Shown: positions 50,054 to 59,140 of the stretch, piece after piece
How the letters are laid out: each line of letters begins with the position of its first letter
Position numbering within the stretch: position 1 is the stretch's first letter
NCBI GenBank assembly: GCA_947649645.1
Contig: CANSSP010000012.1
Span: 1 to 64,000, forward strand
DNA length: 64,000 nucleotides
Origin: an uncultured Roseburia sp.
GTDB lineage: Bacteria; Bacillota; Clostridia; Lachnospirales; Lachnospiraceae
Reading direction: 5' to 3'
Program-made: the position numbers and the translations under genes
The notes under the pieces: generated by a model
Databases searched by the model: none
The model's input: only the letters and a program-made list of their open reading frames with translations
Told to the model about the DNA's origin: nothing

Positions 50054-50992
50054 CTATGCCAGATGCGCGTCAAGCCACGCCGCAATATCTGCAAACACCT
50101 GCTGCCTGTCCGTCTCATTTAAAATCTCATGCCTGTCATTCTCATACAGCCGGAGCGTCACGTCGGACATCCCCGCCTCTTTGTACATCGCGCAGACCTT
50201 TCTGACGCCTTCCCCAAGATTCCCCACAGGATCCTCAGCCCCGGAGACGAGAAACAACGGAAGGCTCTGCGGCATCCTGCGGATATGCTCCATCTGATTG
50301 TCGTATAAAACAGCTTCCATCAGCCCCCGATATCCGTTGAGCGTAAACAAAAAAGTACAGCGCGGATCCGCATAGTATTGTCTCACAAGTTCCGCATCCT
50401 TCGTCAGCCAGCTGTTCGTGACATCCTTTCCGTAAAGATCATACTTTTTATACGGCTTCGTATAGGACAGCGACTGCAAAAATGCGCTCCGGTAATGCCA
50501 TCCTTTAAAACAGGCAAACAGCTTACACAGAAAAATCCCCAGCTTCATCGTCCGGTCGGGCATACACCCGGTTCCCATAATCACGGCTCCGTCAACCCCG
50601 TCCGGATGCAGGCACAGATATTTGCGAAGCATGTAGGATCCCATGCTGTGTCCCAGCATAAAATATGGAATCCCCGGATTTTCCCGCTGTACATTCACAC
50701 GCAGCCTGTGCATATCCTCCACAACCGTATCACTCGGATTTTCCGCAAAATACCCCCAGTCGTCCTCCGAAATCACCGACTTTCCGTGGCCCAGATGATC
50801 ATGCCCCACAACCAGAAAACCGTGGTCGTTTAAATATTCCGCGAACAAACGATAGCGCCCGATATGCTCGACCATGCCATGCGTAATCTGCAGAATGGCG
50901 CGGCAATTCCCGTCCTGCGGCCTCCATTCCACCGCATGAATGGTTGTCTTTCCATCGGCAGATAAAAAATGAATCTGTCTCTCCGTTGTCAT
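50054..50992 (-). CDS. Alpha/beta hydrolase, monoacylglycerol-lipase-like
   Basis: 312 residues from the start at 50990-50992 (MTTERQIHF), after GGGGGGACG. Serine-aminopeptidase S33/hydrolase-4 type: oxyanion-side LQITHGMVEHIGRY, nucleophile elbow GHSMGS, catalytic Asp in GAEDPVGN and His in NDRHEIL. GHDHLGHG is a hallmark of the monoglyceride-lipase group. No signal peptide, so cytoplasmic. Probably hydrolyses monoacylglycerol or lysophospholipid-like esters. Confidence 0.88.
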   Translation of the reverse strand: MTTERQIHFLSADGKTTIHAVEWRPQDGNCRAILQITHGMVEHIGRYRLFAEYLNDHGFLVVGHDHLGHGKSVISEDDWGYFAENPSDTVVEDMHRLRVNVQRENPGIPYFMLGHSMGSYMLRKYLCLHPDGVDGAVIMGTGCMPDRTMKLGIFLCKLFACFKGWHYRSAFLQSLSYTKPYKKYDLYGKDVTNSWLTKDAELVRQYYADPRCTFLFTLNGYRGLMEAVLYDNQMEHIRRMPQSLPLFLVSGAEDPVGNLGEGVRKVCAMYKEAGMSDVTLRLYENDRHEILNETDRQQVFADIAAWLDAHLA

Positions 50993-51061
50993 GCCGTCCC
51001 CCCGTTCCTTTTCTTCCACACCCGCCTTCTGCCATGGTCCTCCCGGCGTGGATTTCTCTCT

Positions 51062-52018
51062 TCATATATCCGTATCTTCTGCCTTGCCACACAGTCCGGA
51101 ACAGATTTCCTTCAGCTCTTTCAGACACTCCTTCTGTGCCTCACACTCATTCCGGATATCCTCCATCTGGATCTGCATACGTTCTCTGACCTTTGAGAGC
51201 TCCCGCTCCGACTGCTGCAGCGCGTCTGCCTGCACGACGACTGCGTCCGGAAGCATTTCCCGCAGCTTTAGCTGGCTGACCTCATACGTCGCCATACTCT
51301 GCATACTGTCGCGCATCAGCTTTCCCATGGAGATATTGTTATCTTTTAACAGCTCATTTAAATGACGAATCTGCTCCTCGAGCATCTCCCACTTTGCATC
51401 GGCTTCTCTCAGCTTCTCCTCAAGTATCCGCGCTTCTCTGTCATAATATTCGGAACAGGAACAGATTTCCTCGGCAGCCGAGACAAATTTTCTTCCCGGT
51501 TCTCCCATCCTTCCCGCCTCAATCGCGGCATTCAGGGAAATCACCGTCATACTTTTGGAAAAATCCTTCATCCGCTCCACACTTACCAGCATCTCTTTCG
51601 AATCTTCCCGGACAGAGGACGGCGCTTCGGAAATATGCTTCATCGGCGTCGTAAAATGTTTGTTATTCTCCACAACCTCCATAATCCGTTCATTCTGTCT
51701 GCGCACCTGCTCTAAAAAAACGGAATGATTTACCTCAAACGTCCCGACTCCGTTATTGAGCTCCATCATGGCCCCGTGAACATCCTCCGCCGCTCTCCCG
51801 CTCTCCCCGGAAAGTTCTCCGATCTGCTGTATGTGCTCCTTTTCCTGATCCATATCACGCTCCATCTGTCCGCGCGACTCTTCTATCCGGGAAAAATGTC
51901 CCATAATCTCGCCTTTTAAGCCGGATATCCATGACAGTTTCTCCTCCATGCGGGCGCACTGCTCTTTTGTCCGCTCAAGTTCTTCCTCTAAGGCTTTTTC
52001 TTTCTTACCGCTAAACAT
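51062..52018 (-). CDS. Soluble methyl-accepting chemotaxis-like coiled-coil protein
   Basis: 318 residues, almost entirely helical, with no membrane segment, HAMP or sensor domain. Residues about 157-186 (TVISLNAAIEAGRMGEPGRKF) match the conserved signalling hairpin tip of chemoreceptors, the CheA/CheW contact site, though LLALNAAIEAARAGE is altered to GRMGEPGRKF. Two long coiled coils flank it. It may be a cytoplasmic receptor or a structural relative; no che genes are visible. RecJ is encoded 20 bases upstream, so they share a transcript. Confidence 0.75.
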   Translation of the reverse strand: MFSGKKEKALEEELERTKEQCARMEEKLSWISGLKGEIMGHFSRIEESRGQMERDMDQEKEHIQQIGELSGESGRAAEDVHGAMMELNNGVGTFEVNHSVFLEQVRRQNERIMEVVENNKHFTTPMKHISEAPSSVREDSKEMLVSVERMKDFSKSMTVISLNAAIEAGRMGEPGRKFVSAAEEICSCSEYYDREARILEEKLREADAKWEMLEEQIRHLNELLKDNNISMGKLMRDSMQSMATYEVSQLKLREMLPDAVVVQADALQQSERELSKVRERMQIQMEDIRNECEAQKECLKELKEICSGLCGKAEDTDI

Positions 52019-52038
52019 AGTTGTTCCTCCAGGTTTTC

Positions 52039-53796
52039 TTACTGATAATTGCGAATCACCAGCTGTACATGCTCCGTCCCCCGATAATCATTGATCTCCG
52101 GATCATACACAACCGCCATCCTGATACCGTTCTCCTGCCCGCGAAATGCTCTGTCGAGCTCCTGCGCCCCGTATTTCGCGGCATAATATTCCTTCCACGC
52201 GCCGATATCGCCAAAATACACGGCAAAAACACATCCTCCGCGTTCCGTCACCAGCTCAAGGCGCAGAACATTCTGATTTCTGCCGACGACATACGCCCGC
52301 CTGACGCGCAGGTCCTTATCCGCAAACCGGGGGCCGCTGTTTCCCTTCCCGAAAGGCGCAAGCACGGAAAACTCCCGCACCAGTTCCACGTCTGGATAAT
52401 CTGCCGGCATCGCAATGTCTATCTTTATCTTAGGGATAAAATCCTCATCTGTCAATTCACAGCAGGCATTTATTTTTTTTCGAAATAAATCGACGTCCTC
52501 CCCCAGAAGAGAAATTCCCGCCGCCATCGGGTGTCCGCCGAACTTTGTAAATAGTTCACGGCACCTGCACAGCTCGTCATACATGGAATATCCTTCTACC
52601 GAGCGGCCGGAACCCTTAATCCCTTCCTCTCCTCTTGTGAGGATAAACGTCGGCCGGGCAAAAGCTTCACGAATCCTCCCTGCAATGATCCCGGCAAGGC
52701 TTTCATGTACATCCGGCAGGTACACGACCAGCACCTTTTCTCCGGCATTTCCCGCCGCAATCACCTCTTTTGCCCGCTCCACCCCCTCCACCGTCATACT
52801 TTTCCGCTGGATATTCAGCTCGATCAGCTCTTCTGCAATTTTTCCTGCACTTATATCATCCTCCTGCAGGAACAGATTCAATGAAATTTTCGCCGTCTCC
52901 AGCCTGCCTCCGGCGTTGATGCACGGTCCCAGGACGAAACCGATGTGATAGCTGTCCACCTGTCCCGGTTCCAGCCCGTTTTTTAAAATCAGGGCGCGCA
53001 TGCCCGGATTTTTCGTCGCATGAATCTGCTTTAACCCCTCACGCACCAGAATACGGTTTTCATCGTTTAAATCCATCACGTCTCCGATCGTCGCAAACGC
53101 CGCATTTTCCAGAAACCGATACGCTTCCTCCGCCGGAATCCCGTTTTTCTCGTATAAAATCTGAATCACCTTAAACGCTACGGCCGCTCCGCAGAGACCG
53201 TTGTACGGATAGCCGCACTCCGGCTGTTTCGGATTTACAACGGCGTCGGCCTCGCTTTTTAAATAATACCGCTTATTGTCCCGCTCTTCGTAAGGCATCT
53301 CATGGTGGTCCGTCACCAGCACCGTCATCCCCAGCGCCTTTGCCTGTGCAATCTCTTCCAGCGCCGCAATCCCGTTGTCACACGTCACTATCGTGTCGAT
53401 CCCGTCTGCCTGTGCTTCCACAATCAGACGACTGTTGAGCCCATATCCGTCCCGCATGCGCTCCGGTATCTGTACGCCGGCCCGGCCGCCGCACCGGCAG
53501 ATTCCCCGATATAAAATATAGGAAGCCATCACCCCGTCGATGTCATAATCTCCGATAATGCGGATGGAGTCCCCGTTTTTTATTTTCTCCGTCAGAATCT
53601 CTGCAAGCTTATCTCCGTCTTTTAACAGATGCGGATCGTAAAGATCGCCCAGGCCTCCGTTCAGATATTTTTCAATGGCCGCATCCCCGACGACCTCACG
53701 GTTGCGGATCAGCCGCGCCGTAACCGGGTGAATGCCAAACCGCCGCGCAATCGCCGCAAAATCCGCTCCCTTCCTTATCACAAACCATTTTTCCAT
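52039..53796 (-). CDS. recJ: Single-stranded-DNA-specific exonuclease RecJ
   Basis: 585 residues. DHH phosphoesterase motifs: IIGDYDIDGVMAS, VTCDNGIA, VTDHHEMP and the DHHA1 GGHPMAAGISL. The C-terminal OB-like domain (LRLELVTERGGCVFAVYFGD) fits RecJ. Degrades single-stranded DNA 5' to 3' in recombination and mismatch repair. First gene before the MCP-like gene, 20 bases apart. Confidence 0.93.
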   Translation of the reverse strand: MEKWFVIRKGADFAAIARRFGIHPVTARLIRNREVVGDAAIEKYLNGGLGDLYDPHLLKDGDKLAEILTEKIKNGDSIRIIGDYDIDGVMASYILYRGICRCGGRAGVQIPERMRDGYGLNSRLIVEAQADGIDTIVTCDNGIAALEEIAQAKALGMTVLVTDHHEMPYEERDNKRYYLKSEADAVVNPKQPECGYPYNGLCGAAVAFKVIQILYEKNGIPAEEAYRFLENAAFATIGDVMDLNDENRILVREGLKQIHATKNPGMRALILKNGLEPGQVDSYHIGFVLGPCINAGGRLETAKISLNLFLQEDDISAGKIAEELIELNIQRKSMTVEGVERAKEVIAAGNAGEKVLVVYLPDVHESLAGIIAGRIREAFARPTFILTRGEEGIKGSGRSVEGYSMYDELCRCRELFTKFGGHPMAAGISLLGEDVDLFRKKINACCELTDEDFIPKIKIDIAMPADYPDVELVREFSVLAPFGKGNSGPRFADKDLRVRRAYVVGRNQNVLRLELVTERGGCVFAVYFGDIGAWKEYYAAKYGAQELDRAFRGQENGIRMAVVYDPEINDYRGTEHVQLVIRNYQ

Positions 53797-54016
53797 ATGT
53801 ACTCCACTCTGCCGTCCCGACTATCGCCTTATCATGCGTTCCTGTTGTTCTGCAGGCCCTGAAGTCACATCTGTTCACCCAGGCATGACGTCCACGGCCT
53901 TCTGACTCTGGTATCATCTTATCAGACATGGGCGAAAAAAGAAACGTATATTTTGCACGCAGTCCACATCCCCGCCAGAGACTCTTGTTCCTGATGCGAT
54001 ATGCTTTCCCACACGA

Positions 54017-54055
54017 TAAAAAGCAGCAGTAACCCCCATGTTTCCTGCTGCTTTC
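54017..54055 (-). terminator. Terminator of the sleC-like gene
   Basis: Minus-strand AAAGCAGCAG (54055-54046) pairs with CTGCTGCTTT (54029-54020), followed by TT. It lies 20 bases after the stop. The remainder of the gap to recJ (53797-54016) shows nothing recognised. Confidence 0.85.
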
Positions 54056-54073
54056 TCATCCGACTGCAATGAT

Positions 54074-55336
54074 TTATGCCAATTCTGCGATTCTCGTGAC
54101 CGCAACGTAAATTTCCGAGATCCGGTACCAGGTACGGTAATCAATGACGCCCGTGACCGGCAGACCGAAAATCTCCTGAAACTTTTCTACCGCATCCCTC
54201 GTCGCATTGCCGTATATCCCGTCCGGCGTTATTCTTGGAATGGCCGGATAAGTCTGGGAAATCCTTGCCAGCTGTTCCTGAACCTGACGCACCTTATCCC
54301 CGGTGGAACCGACGGACAGATCGACTCTCGGCCAGGATGCCGGCACCCCGGAGATCTCTTCCGCAGAATTGATGTATATGCTGTTTCCGTAATAATAGCG
54401 CAAAATCTCAATTGCGCTGTAATTCTGGTCTCCCAGAAACTTGCTGCCCCACTGACTCAGCCAGTTGCTGCACGTCACCCGCTGTCCGTCGCAGTATTGC
54501 GTCAGAATCGGCTGTCTGACATTGGGTCGCGAGAGATAATTCTGAAACATCTCATCCACAATATCTGAGATGTTCTGGAAAATATTTCTCCCATACATAA
54601 ATTTCTGATCATAGGCGGTGGACGATGTAATCGTAAAGCCATATCCCTTGTTCCGATACCATTCGGTATAGACACGGTTCATCGTAAAGGACATAATCGC
54701 AAGAACATTCGCGCGGATTGAAGCGTCCGGCCATGTGGAATAAATCTCACTGGACGCCACATTTTTGATATAATCACGATAACGCACGTAATAGTCTCTT
54801 GCCGTCGTATCCGACGGTGCTCCGTCATGAACAATAACATATTCCGGCACAACGACCCTGCTCAGTACGATCTCCCCGGACTCTGTCACCGGTTTGATCT
54901 CGGACTCCGCGATTTTGGGCGGATACTCCCCAAACAGGGTGTGAACCGGTATCACAATATTATCTACCGGGTTTCCCGACGCTTCTTCTCTCTCCATCCG
55001 GACCTCCTGCAGCGCAAGCTGGTCTGAAAAGACTTCAATGCCGGAAATATTGATCGGACGATATCCCTCTGCAGAGACCTGAATGGTATACTCGGCATAG
55101 GGCTGGCTCTCACTTGGCTCCATCGAATATTCAAGCGGAGGCGCAGCAAGCGCAATTTGTTCAGACATTCCGGAATCATCCGTATTCACCTCTTCCACTG
55201 TTCCTTCGGGATCCCCCGAATAAGAAATCGTAATCCGTGCGTCCCTGATCGGATTGTTCGACCCGGTTCCGATCACCTGTATCTTTAAGGCTCCCTGGTC
55301 CACATCGTTGTTCTGTGTATATCTGATATCTGGCAT
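54074..55336 (-). CDS. sleC: SleC-like spore cortex-lytic enzyme
   Basis: 420 residues: an N-terminal pro-region (residues 1-130, LKIQVIGTGSNNPIRDARITI), then the SpoIID-like lytic domain with YRDYIKNVASSEIYSTWP, LAIMSFTMNRVYTEWYRNKGY, TSSTAYDQKFMYGRNIF and YCDGQRVTCSNWLSQWGS. A C-terminal peptidoglycan-binding domain ends it (GSTGDKVRQVQEQL, DGIYGNATRDAVEKFQ). This order is that of clostridial SleC, made as a proenzyme and activated by Csp proteases during germination. There is no signal peptide, as in SleC. No csp gene lies in the window. Confidence 0.87.
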   Translation of the reverse strand: MPDIRYTQNNDVDQGALKIQVIGTGSNNPIRDARITISYSGDPEGTVEEVNTDDSGMSEQIALAAPPLEYSMEPSESQPYAEYTIQVSAEGYRPINISGIEVFSDQLALQEVRMEREEASGNPVDNIVIPVHTLFGEYPPKIAESEIKPVTESGEIVLSRVVVPEYVIVHDGAPSDTTARDYYVRYRDYIKNVASSEIYSTWPDASIRANVLAIMSFTMNRVYTEWYRNKGYGFTITSSTAYDQKFMYGRNIFQNISDIVDEMFQNYLSRPNVRQPILTQYCDGQRVTCSNWLSQWGSKFLGDQNYSAIEILRYYYGNSIYINSAEEISGVPASWPRVDLSVGSTGDKVRQVQEQLARISQTYPAIPRITPDGIYGNATRDAVEKFQEIFGLPVTGVIDYRTWYRISEIYVAVTRIAELA

Positions 55337-55366
55337 AAAACCTCGTCACCACGACACATTTATTTA

Positions 55367-55393
55367 TATTTTATGCCTCAACCGCCCAGATGT
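55367..55393 (-). promoter_or_regulatory. Candidate mother-cell (sigma-K/E) promoter of the sleC-like gene
   Basis: Minus-strand AC (55393-55392), 16 bases, CATAAAATA (55375-55367). This fits the sigma-K consensus AC-N16/17-CATANNNTA, about 30 bases before the start codon. SleC is a spore-coat/cortex protein, so mother-cell expression is reasonable. Confidence 0.5.
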
Positions 55394-55428
55394 GCACCCG
55401 AGCAGGGAAGAAGTTATCATTTTGTGGT

Positions 55429-55803
55429 TTAAATTCCCTCCACGACCTCCTTTATCTCTCTTTTTTCGTGATCCGACAGCTCTAAGCTCTCGCACAGACA
55501 CGCGATGAACTCCGCGGCGCTCCCGCGGTTCCAGAACTGAACGTACCCCTTCATCAACGTTCCCTTATATTCCTCCTCCTTAAGCAGTGGACGATAAAAA
55601 AATGTCCGTCCTTTCCGGTACATGTCCAAATACCCTTTCTTTACCAGCCTTGCCACAAACGTGGAGACCGTCTGCAACTTCCATGTCTTATCGTACTTCT
55701 GATTGACGATCTCCATAAGCTCTTTCACCCCAAGTTCCTCTCCGGAGTCCCAGATACATTTCATTACCATCTGTTCACAATCTGATAACGTTGTTTTTTC
55801 CAT
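55429..55803 (-). CDS. BlaI/MecI-family transcriptional repressor
   Basis: 124 residues with the winged helix of the family: LSDCEQMVMKCIWDSGEELGVKELME, TWKLQTVSTFVARLVKKGYL, GRTFFYRPLLKEEEY, and a helical dimer domain. Family members repress beta-lactam resistance or copper genes and are cut by a BlaR1 sensor, absent here. GGAGGAGAACTTAC precedes the ATG. Single gene with a nearby TACAA/TTGTA dyad, likely its own operator. Confidence 0.9.
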   Translation of the reverse strand: MEKTTLSDCEQMVMKCIWDSGEELGVKELMEIVNQKYDKTWKLQTVSTFVARLVKKGYLDMYRKGRTFFYRPLLKEEEYKGTLMKGYVQFWNRGSAAEFIACLCESLELSDHEKREIKEVVEGI

Positions 55804-55832
55804 GTAAGTTCTCCTCCATCATTTTCTTTGTA

Positions 55833-55846
55833 TACAATCTCTTGTA
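55833..55846. promoter_or_regulatory. TACAA-N4-TTGTA dyad upstream of the BlaI-family gene
   Basis: Perfect 5-base arms around TCTC, 30 bases before the gene. BlaI/MecI operators contain TACA...TGTA halves, so autoregulation is likely. Confidence 0.5.
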
Positions 55847-55899
55847 CGTTCAGATATGCGACCCGGCAGACTGCCTGCTCAGAAATCTTCTTTTCTATT

Positions 55900-57720
55900 T
55901 TATTCTACTGTGACTACTTTTGCAAGGTTTCTTGGCTTATCTACGTCAAAACCTTTGTCGGAAGATACGTAATACGCCAGAAGCTGTAAGGCCACGGAAG
56001 CCGGCATCACCATAAACTCATTCCGCATATCCGGCAGCGCAAACAATGCAAATTCACCCTCCAGTCCTTTTGCAAGGCTCTCTTTGATAAACACGGCGAC
56101 ATCCGCCCCGCGCGACGCCACCTCGCGGATATTGGACAGTTCTTTTGACATCAGTTTATCCTGCGTCACGGCAGCCACCACCGGCGTATCCGCCGTAATC
56201 AGCGCGATCGGTCCATGCTTTAACTCCCCCGATGCATATGCCTCGGAATGGATATAAGAGACTTCCTTTAGTTTCAGCGACCCCTCCAGAAGGATAGAGT
56301 GGTCAAGCCCTCTTCCGATCATAAACAGATCTTTCGCTCCCAGCACCTTTTTTGCCATCAGATGAATATCCCTGCGGTTTTTTAATACCTTTTCCATTAC
56401 CTCCGGGGTCCTTTGCAGTTCTCTGATAAAGGACTGTGTTTCCTCTGCAGAAAAAATTCCTCTGCTGTGCGCCATACGGGCCACAATCAGATAAAACACG
56501 GCGAGCTGTGTCGTGTACGCCTTTGTGCTTGCAACCGCAATCTCCGGCCCCGCATTGGTGTAAATCACATAATCGCTTTCCCGCGCGATCGACGATCCTT
56601 TGACATTGATGACAGACAGACATCTGGCCCCGCGGCGTTTCGCATACTTCACCGCCTCCAGCGTATCAATCGTCTCCCCGGACTGTGAAACAGCAATGAC
56701 AAGCGTCCCACTGTCGATGACAGGATCCGAATACATAAACTCCGACGCCATCTCCACCTCAATGTGCATGTGCAGGATCGATTTCACGAGCGCCTGCGCC
56801 ACAAGTCCGGCATGCATCGCTGTTCCGCAGGCAATAATACAGATGCGCTCACAGTCCGTAAACAGCGAATCCGGCACGCCGTCCATGGAAAAATCGGGCA
56901 TACCGCCTTTGACACGGTTTTCAATCGTCCGGATGATCGCCTCCGGCTGTTCCATGATCTCTTTTTCCATATAAAACGGATAACCGTTCTTCCCGCTGCT
57001 GTTTAACTCCCAGTCGACTTTCAGGTACTCCGGCTCCACCGTCTTCCCGTCAAAATCCGTCAGCTTCACGCTGTCCTCGCGCAGTTCCAGCACGTGATAT
57101 TCCGGCACCACAAAATACCGGCTGGTAAACCGGCAGAGCGCCGTCAGATCCGACGCAAGCATCCCGCCCTGCTTACTGACCGTCGCCACAATCGGACTGA
57201 CATTGCGCGTGGAATAAATCACGCCTCTGTGGTCCGAAAACATCACGACAAGGGCAAACGTCCCCTTTAATTTACTCACTGTCTGCTTCAGCGCTTCCAC
57301 GGGCTCCCCGTCGTAGAAACGGTCGAGAAGCGCCGCCGCCACCTCACTGTCCGTCTCCGAATGCAGCGCGCCCTCCAGCTCATAATCCCGGATCAGCTCC
57401 CGGTAATTTTCAATAATCCCATTGTGCACCAGCGTCACTCTTCCGACTCTGTGCGGGTGTGCATTCGCATCGCTCACCCCGCCGTGCGTCGCCCAGCGCG
57501 TGTGCCCGATCCCACAGCCTCTGCGGCTTTTTTCCGCGGTACAGATCTGCCGCAGGTCTCTCACCCTTCCTGCACACTTGCAGACTGTCGTCTCCTGCGC
57601 ATCTTCCTCTTCCATTGCAATCCCTGCACTGTCATACCCCCGGTACTCCAGCAGCTCCAGTGCATCCAGCAGAACCTCACGCACATCCTCATTTCCTGTA
57701 TATCCTATAATGCCACACAT
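55900..57720 (-). CDS. glmS: Glutamine-fructose-6-phosphate aminotransferase (EC 2.6.1.16)
   Basis: 606 residues. N-terminal glutaminase with the nucleophile Cys after Met (MCGIIGYTG), GIGHTRWATHGGVSDANAHPH. Two SIS isomerase domains follow (IIACGTAMHAG, SQSGETIDTLEAVKYA, YTTQLAVFYL, EASGELKHGPIALI in the form SEAYASGELKHGP), and the C-terminus ends DKPRNLAKVVTVE. Makes GlcN-6-phosphate for peptidoglycan. Controlled by the glmS ribozyme in its leader. GAGAGGA precedes the ATG. Confidence 0.97.
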   Translation of the reverse strand: MCGIIGYTGNEDVREVLLDALELLEYRGYDSAGIAMEEEDAQETTVCKCAGRVRDLRQICTAEKSRRGCGIGHTRWATHGGVSDANAHPHRVGRVTLVHNGIIENYRELIRDYELEGALHSETDSEVAAALLDRFYDGEPVEALKQTVSKLKGTFALVVMFSDHRGVIYSTRNVSPIVATVSKQGGMLASDLTALCRFTSRYFVVPEYHVLELREDSVKLTDFDGKTVEPEYLKVDWELNSSGKNGYPFYMEKEIMEQPEAIIRTIENRVKGGMPDFSMDGVPDSLFTDCERICIIACGTAMHAGLVAQALVKSILHMHIEVEMASEFMYSDPVIDSGTLVIAVSQSGETIDTLEAVKYAKRRGARCLSVINVKGSSIARESDYVIYTNAGPEIAVASTKAYTTQLAVFYLIVARMAHSRGIFSAEETQSFIRELQRTPEVMEKVLKNRRDIHLMAKKVLGAKDLFMIGRGLDHSILLEGSLKLKEVSYIHSEAYASGELKHGPIALITADTPVVAAVTQDKLMSKELSNIREVASRGADVAVFIKESLAKGLEGEFALFALPDMRNEFMVMPASVALQLLAYYVSSDKGFDVDKPRNLAKVVTVE

Positions 57721-57799
57721 AGTTCATCCTCTCTTTCCTTTTACTTTTCACACGGGACATGGCACATCGGAAAGGCTGCACCCATCGGTGCGGCCCCTT

Positions 57800-57979
57800 T
57801 GATCTTTTCCCGCGTCATCCCTGTTACACCGAATTTGTTTTGCGGTCACCCGCATATTTGCCGGTATATCTCGCACGGGATCCATGCGGAGAGGTATCCG
57901 CCGATATTTTCGATAAACCCTCTCTCCTCGTCTGCCTGCCCACGGGCCCTGCGGCCCCTTACAAACAGGCGCTGGCGCT
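57800..57979 (-). ncRNA. glmS ribozyme (GlcN-6-phosphate-activated self-cleaving leader)
   Basis: Minus-strand leader of glmS. AGCGCC at 57979-57974 marks the cleavage site; the scissile bond lies between A (57979) and G (57978). ACGAGGAGAGAGGGTTTATC and AATATCGGCGGATACCTCTCC reproduce the conserved core and pseudoknot of the glmS ribozyme (compare GACGAGG...GGTTTATCGA...ATCGGCGG in Bacillus). It is followed by the variable P4-type helices. With GlcN-6-phosphate bound, the RNA cuts itself and the downstream mRNA is degraded. The 3' boundary is approximate. Confidence 0.93.
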
Positions 57980-58056
57980 TTTTGACACAGACTGGCGGGA
58001 CGCATATCTGAAAATACAATATTGTCTTTATTCTTTTTTCAAGGTTCAGCCTCACT

Positions 58057-58085
58057 ACTATACTATTATATGAAAAAAATGTCCA
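58057..58085 (-). promoter_or_regulatory. glmS promoter
   Basis: Minus-strand TGGACA (58085-58080), 17 bases, TATAGT (58062-58057). It is placed about 75 bases before the ribozyme cleavage site. The 36-residue small gene lies just upstream. Confidence 0.7.
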
Positions 58086-58213
58086 GCCGCGATGAGATTA
58101 TCCGCCGACAGACACTCCTGTTAAACATCCTCCCAAACGCAAAAAAGACACGTGGATTGCAATTTACTGTTCCATGTGCCTTTGCGCCATTTTCTTTTTC
58201 TTTCAGGAGCCGC

Positions 58214-58324
58214 CTATCTTCTTCTCATCGCCCTGCCCGATGCGATATGATAGAAAATAATCAAAATCACGGTAATTCCCACAATCCTTCTGATTTTTTT
58301 ACCTGTTGACAATTCGTCTGACAT
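58214..58324 (-). CDS. Small membrane protein, 36 aa
   Basis: GTGGAGGAATTGCTT leads into ATG at 58322-58324. The peptide has a charged start (MSDELSTGKKIRR), one hydrophobic segment (IVGITVILIIFYHIA) and a basic end (RAMRRR). No family recognised. The good binding site and clean single-span layout favour a real gene. It precedes glmS by 130 bases beyond the glmS promoter; no terminator is evident between them. Confidence 0.55.
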   Translation of the reverse strand: MSDELSTGKKIRRIVGITVILIIFYHIASGRAMRRR

Positions 58325-58413
58325 AAGCAATTCCTCCACTTCTGTTTATCTGCTATTTCTCTTAGGATGATATACAATATAGCAGACACAGGTACGGCAG
58401 GCCATCGATTCTG

Positions 58414-58442
58414 CTTACATTTCTCTTGTTTTTCTTACATTT
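58414..58442. promoter_or_regulatory. Two direct CTTACATTT repeats, 20-bp period
   Basis: CTTACATTT at 58414-58422 and 58434-58442, two helical turns apart, about 90 bases upstream of the 36-residue gene. Response regulators of the OmpR group often bind such phased direct repeats. The binder is unknown. Confidence 0.4.
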
Positions 58443-58762
58443 CAGTAAGATTGCTGTCATAGCAGACTTTCTATTATAAATTTCCACAGGTTATGAAGCC
58501 CCCGCGTATTGCGACTTCCCATCCAGATTTTCAATACGTCTCGTAATAACTGTACAAATGGTTTTCAGAAGTCAGAACTTTTGTTCTTTTTCTGGTTGTA
58601 CAAAATATATGTCTGGATTTCAAGAGCAATATAATACCAGTCACTACTTTTATAAATCTGAGGACTGGAAAATATTGTCAAATAAAGTCGAATATGCTAA
58701 AATAAAAAAGATGGCAGCAATATCGCTGTCAGAAGAGTGGAAATGCTCTAAAAATACAAATT
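58443..58762. other. Intergenic stretch without recognised features
   Basis: A 72-codon plus-strand frame (58558-58776) has no ribosome binding site and an unremarkable composition. No RNA gene, repeat or terminator was recognised. Confidence 0.5.
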
Positions 58763-59069
58763 TCAATCTTTTTTAATCTCTTTTTTTCGACAGATTTCTA
58801 CATAGTCCAAATCCATTTTTAATTCATCGTTGTACACGATGTACCCTCCGCCCTGTCTGTTATCGTTCCATATCCTGCACAGTTCTCGTTCCCACTGTTC
58901 CTGCCGCAAAATACTGAAACGCTCTTTCGGATTTCTTCGGCCTCTTTTCCTTGTACTTGAAATGAATGTCAATTTGTTCAATATGCTTTTTCAGAGTGCC
59001 TGACCGTCGTTCAACAGGTTTAAGTTTACCCTGAATGTCCAGCAATTGAAAAGTACCTTGACAATTCAA
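58763..59069 (-). pseudogene. Frameshifted gene remnant
   Basis: Two overlapping minus-strand frames look like one broken protein. One contains SGTLKKHIEQIDIHFKYKEKRPK (58860-59069). The other, shifted, continues NPKERFSILRQEQWERELCRIWNDN to a Lys-rich end (58763-58981). Each spans the overlap in a different frame and neither has a good start. The basic, IDIHF-type sequence is reminiscent of the C-terminal end of serine recombinases or transposases, but the family cannot be fixed. Confidence 0.3.
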
Positions 59070-59140
59070 TAGACTTTATACTCTGGATCTGATATACTAA
59101 TTTAACCAATTGAACAAATCATAAAAAGGAGCGTGAAACA

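Noticed and set aside
57846..58055. Minus-strand small frames in the glmS leader
   Set aside because: They coincide with the ribozyme structure and lack ribosome binding sites.
58558..58776. 72-codon plus-strand frame
   Set aside because: No ribosome binding site and no recognisable pattern.
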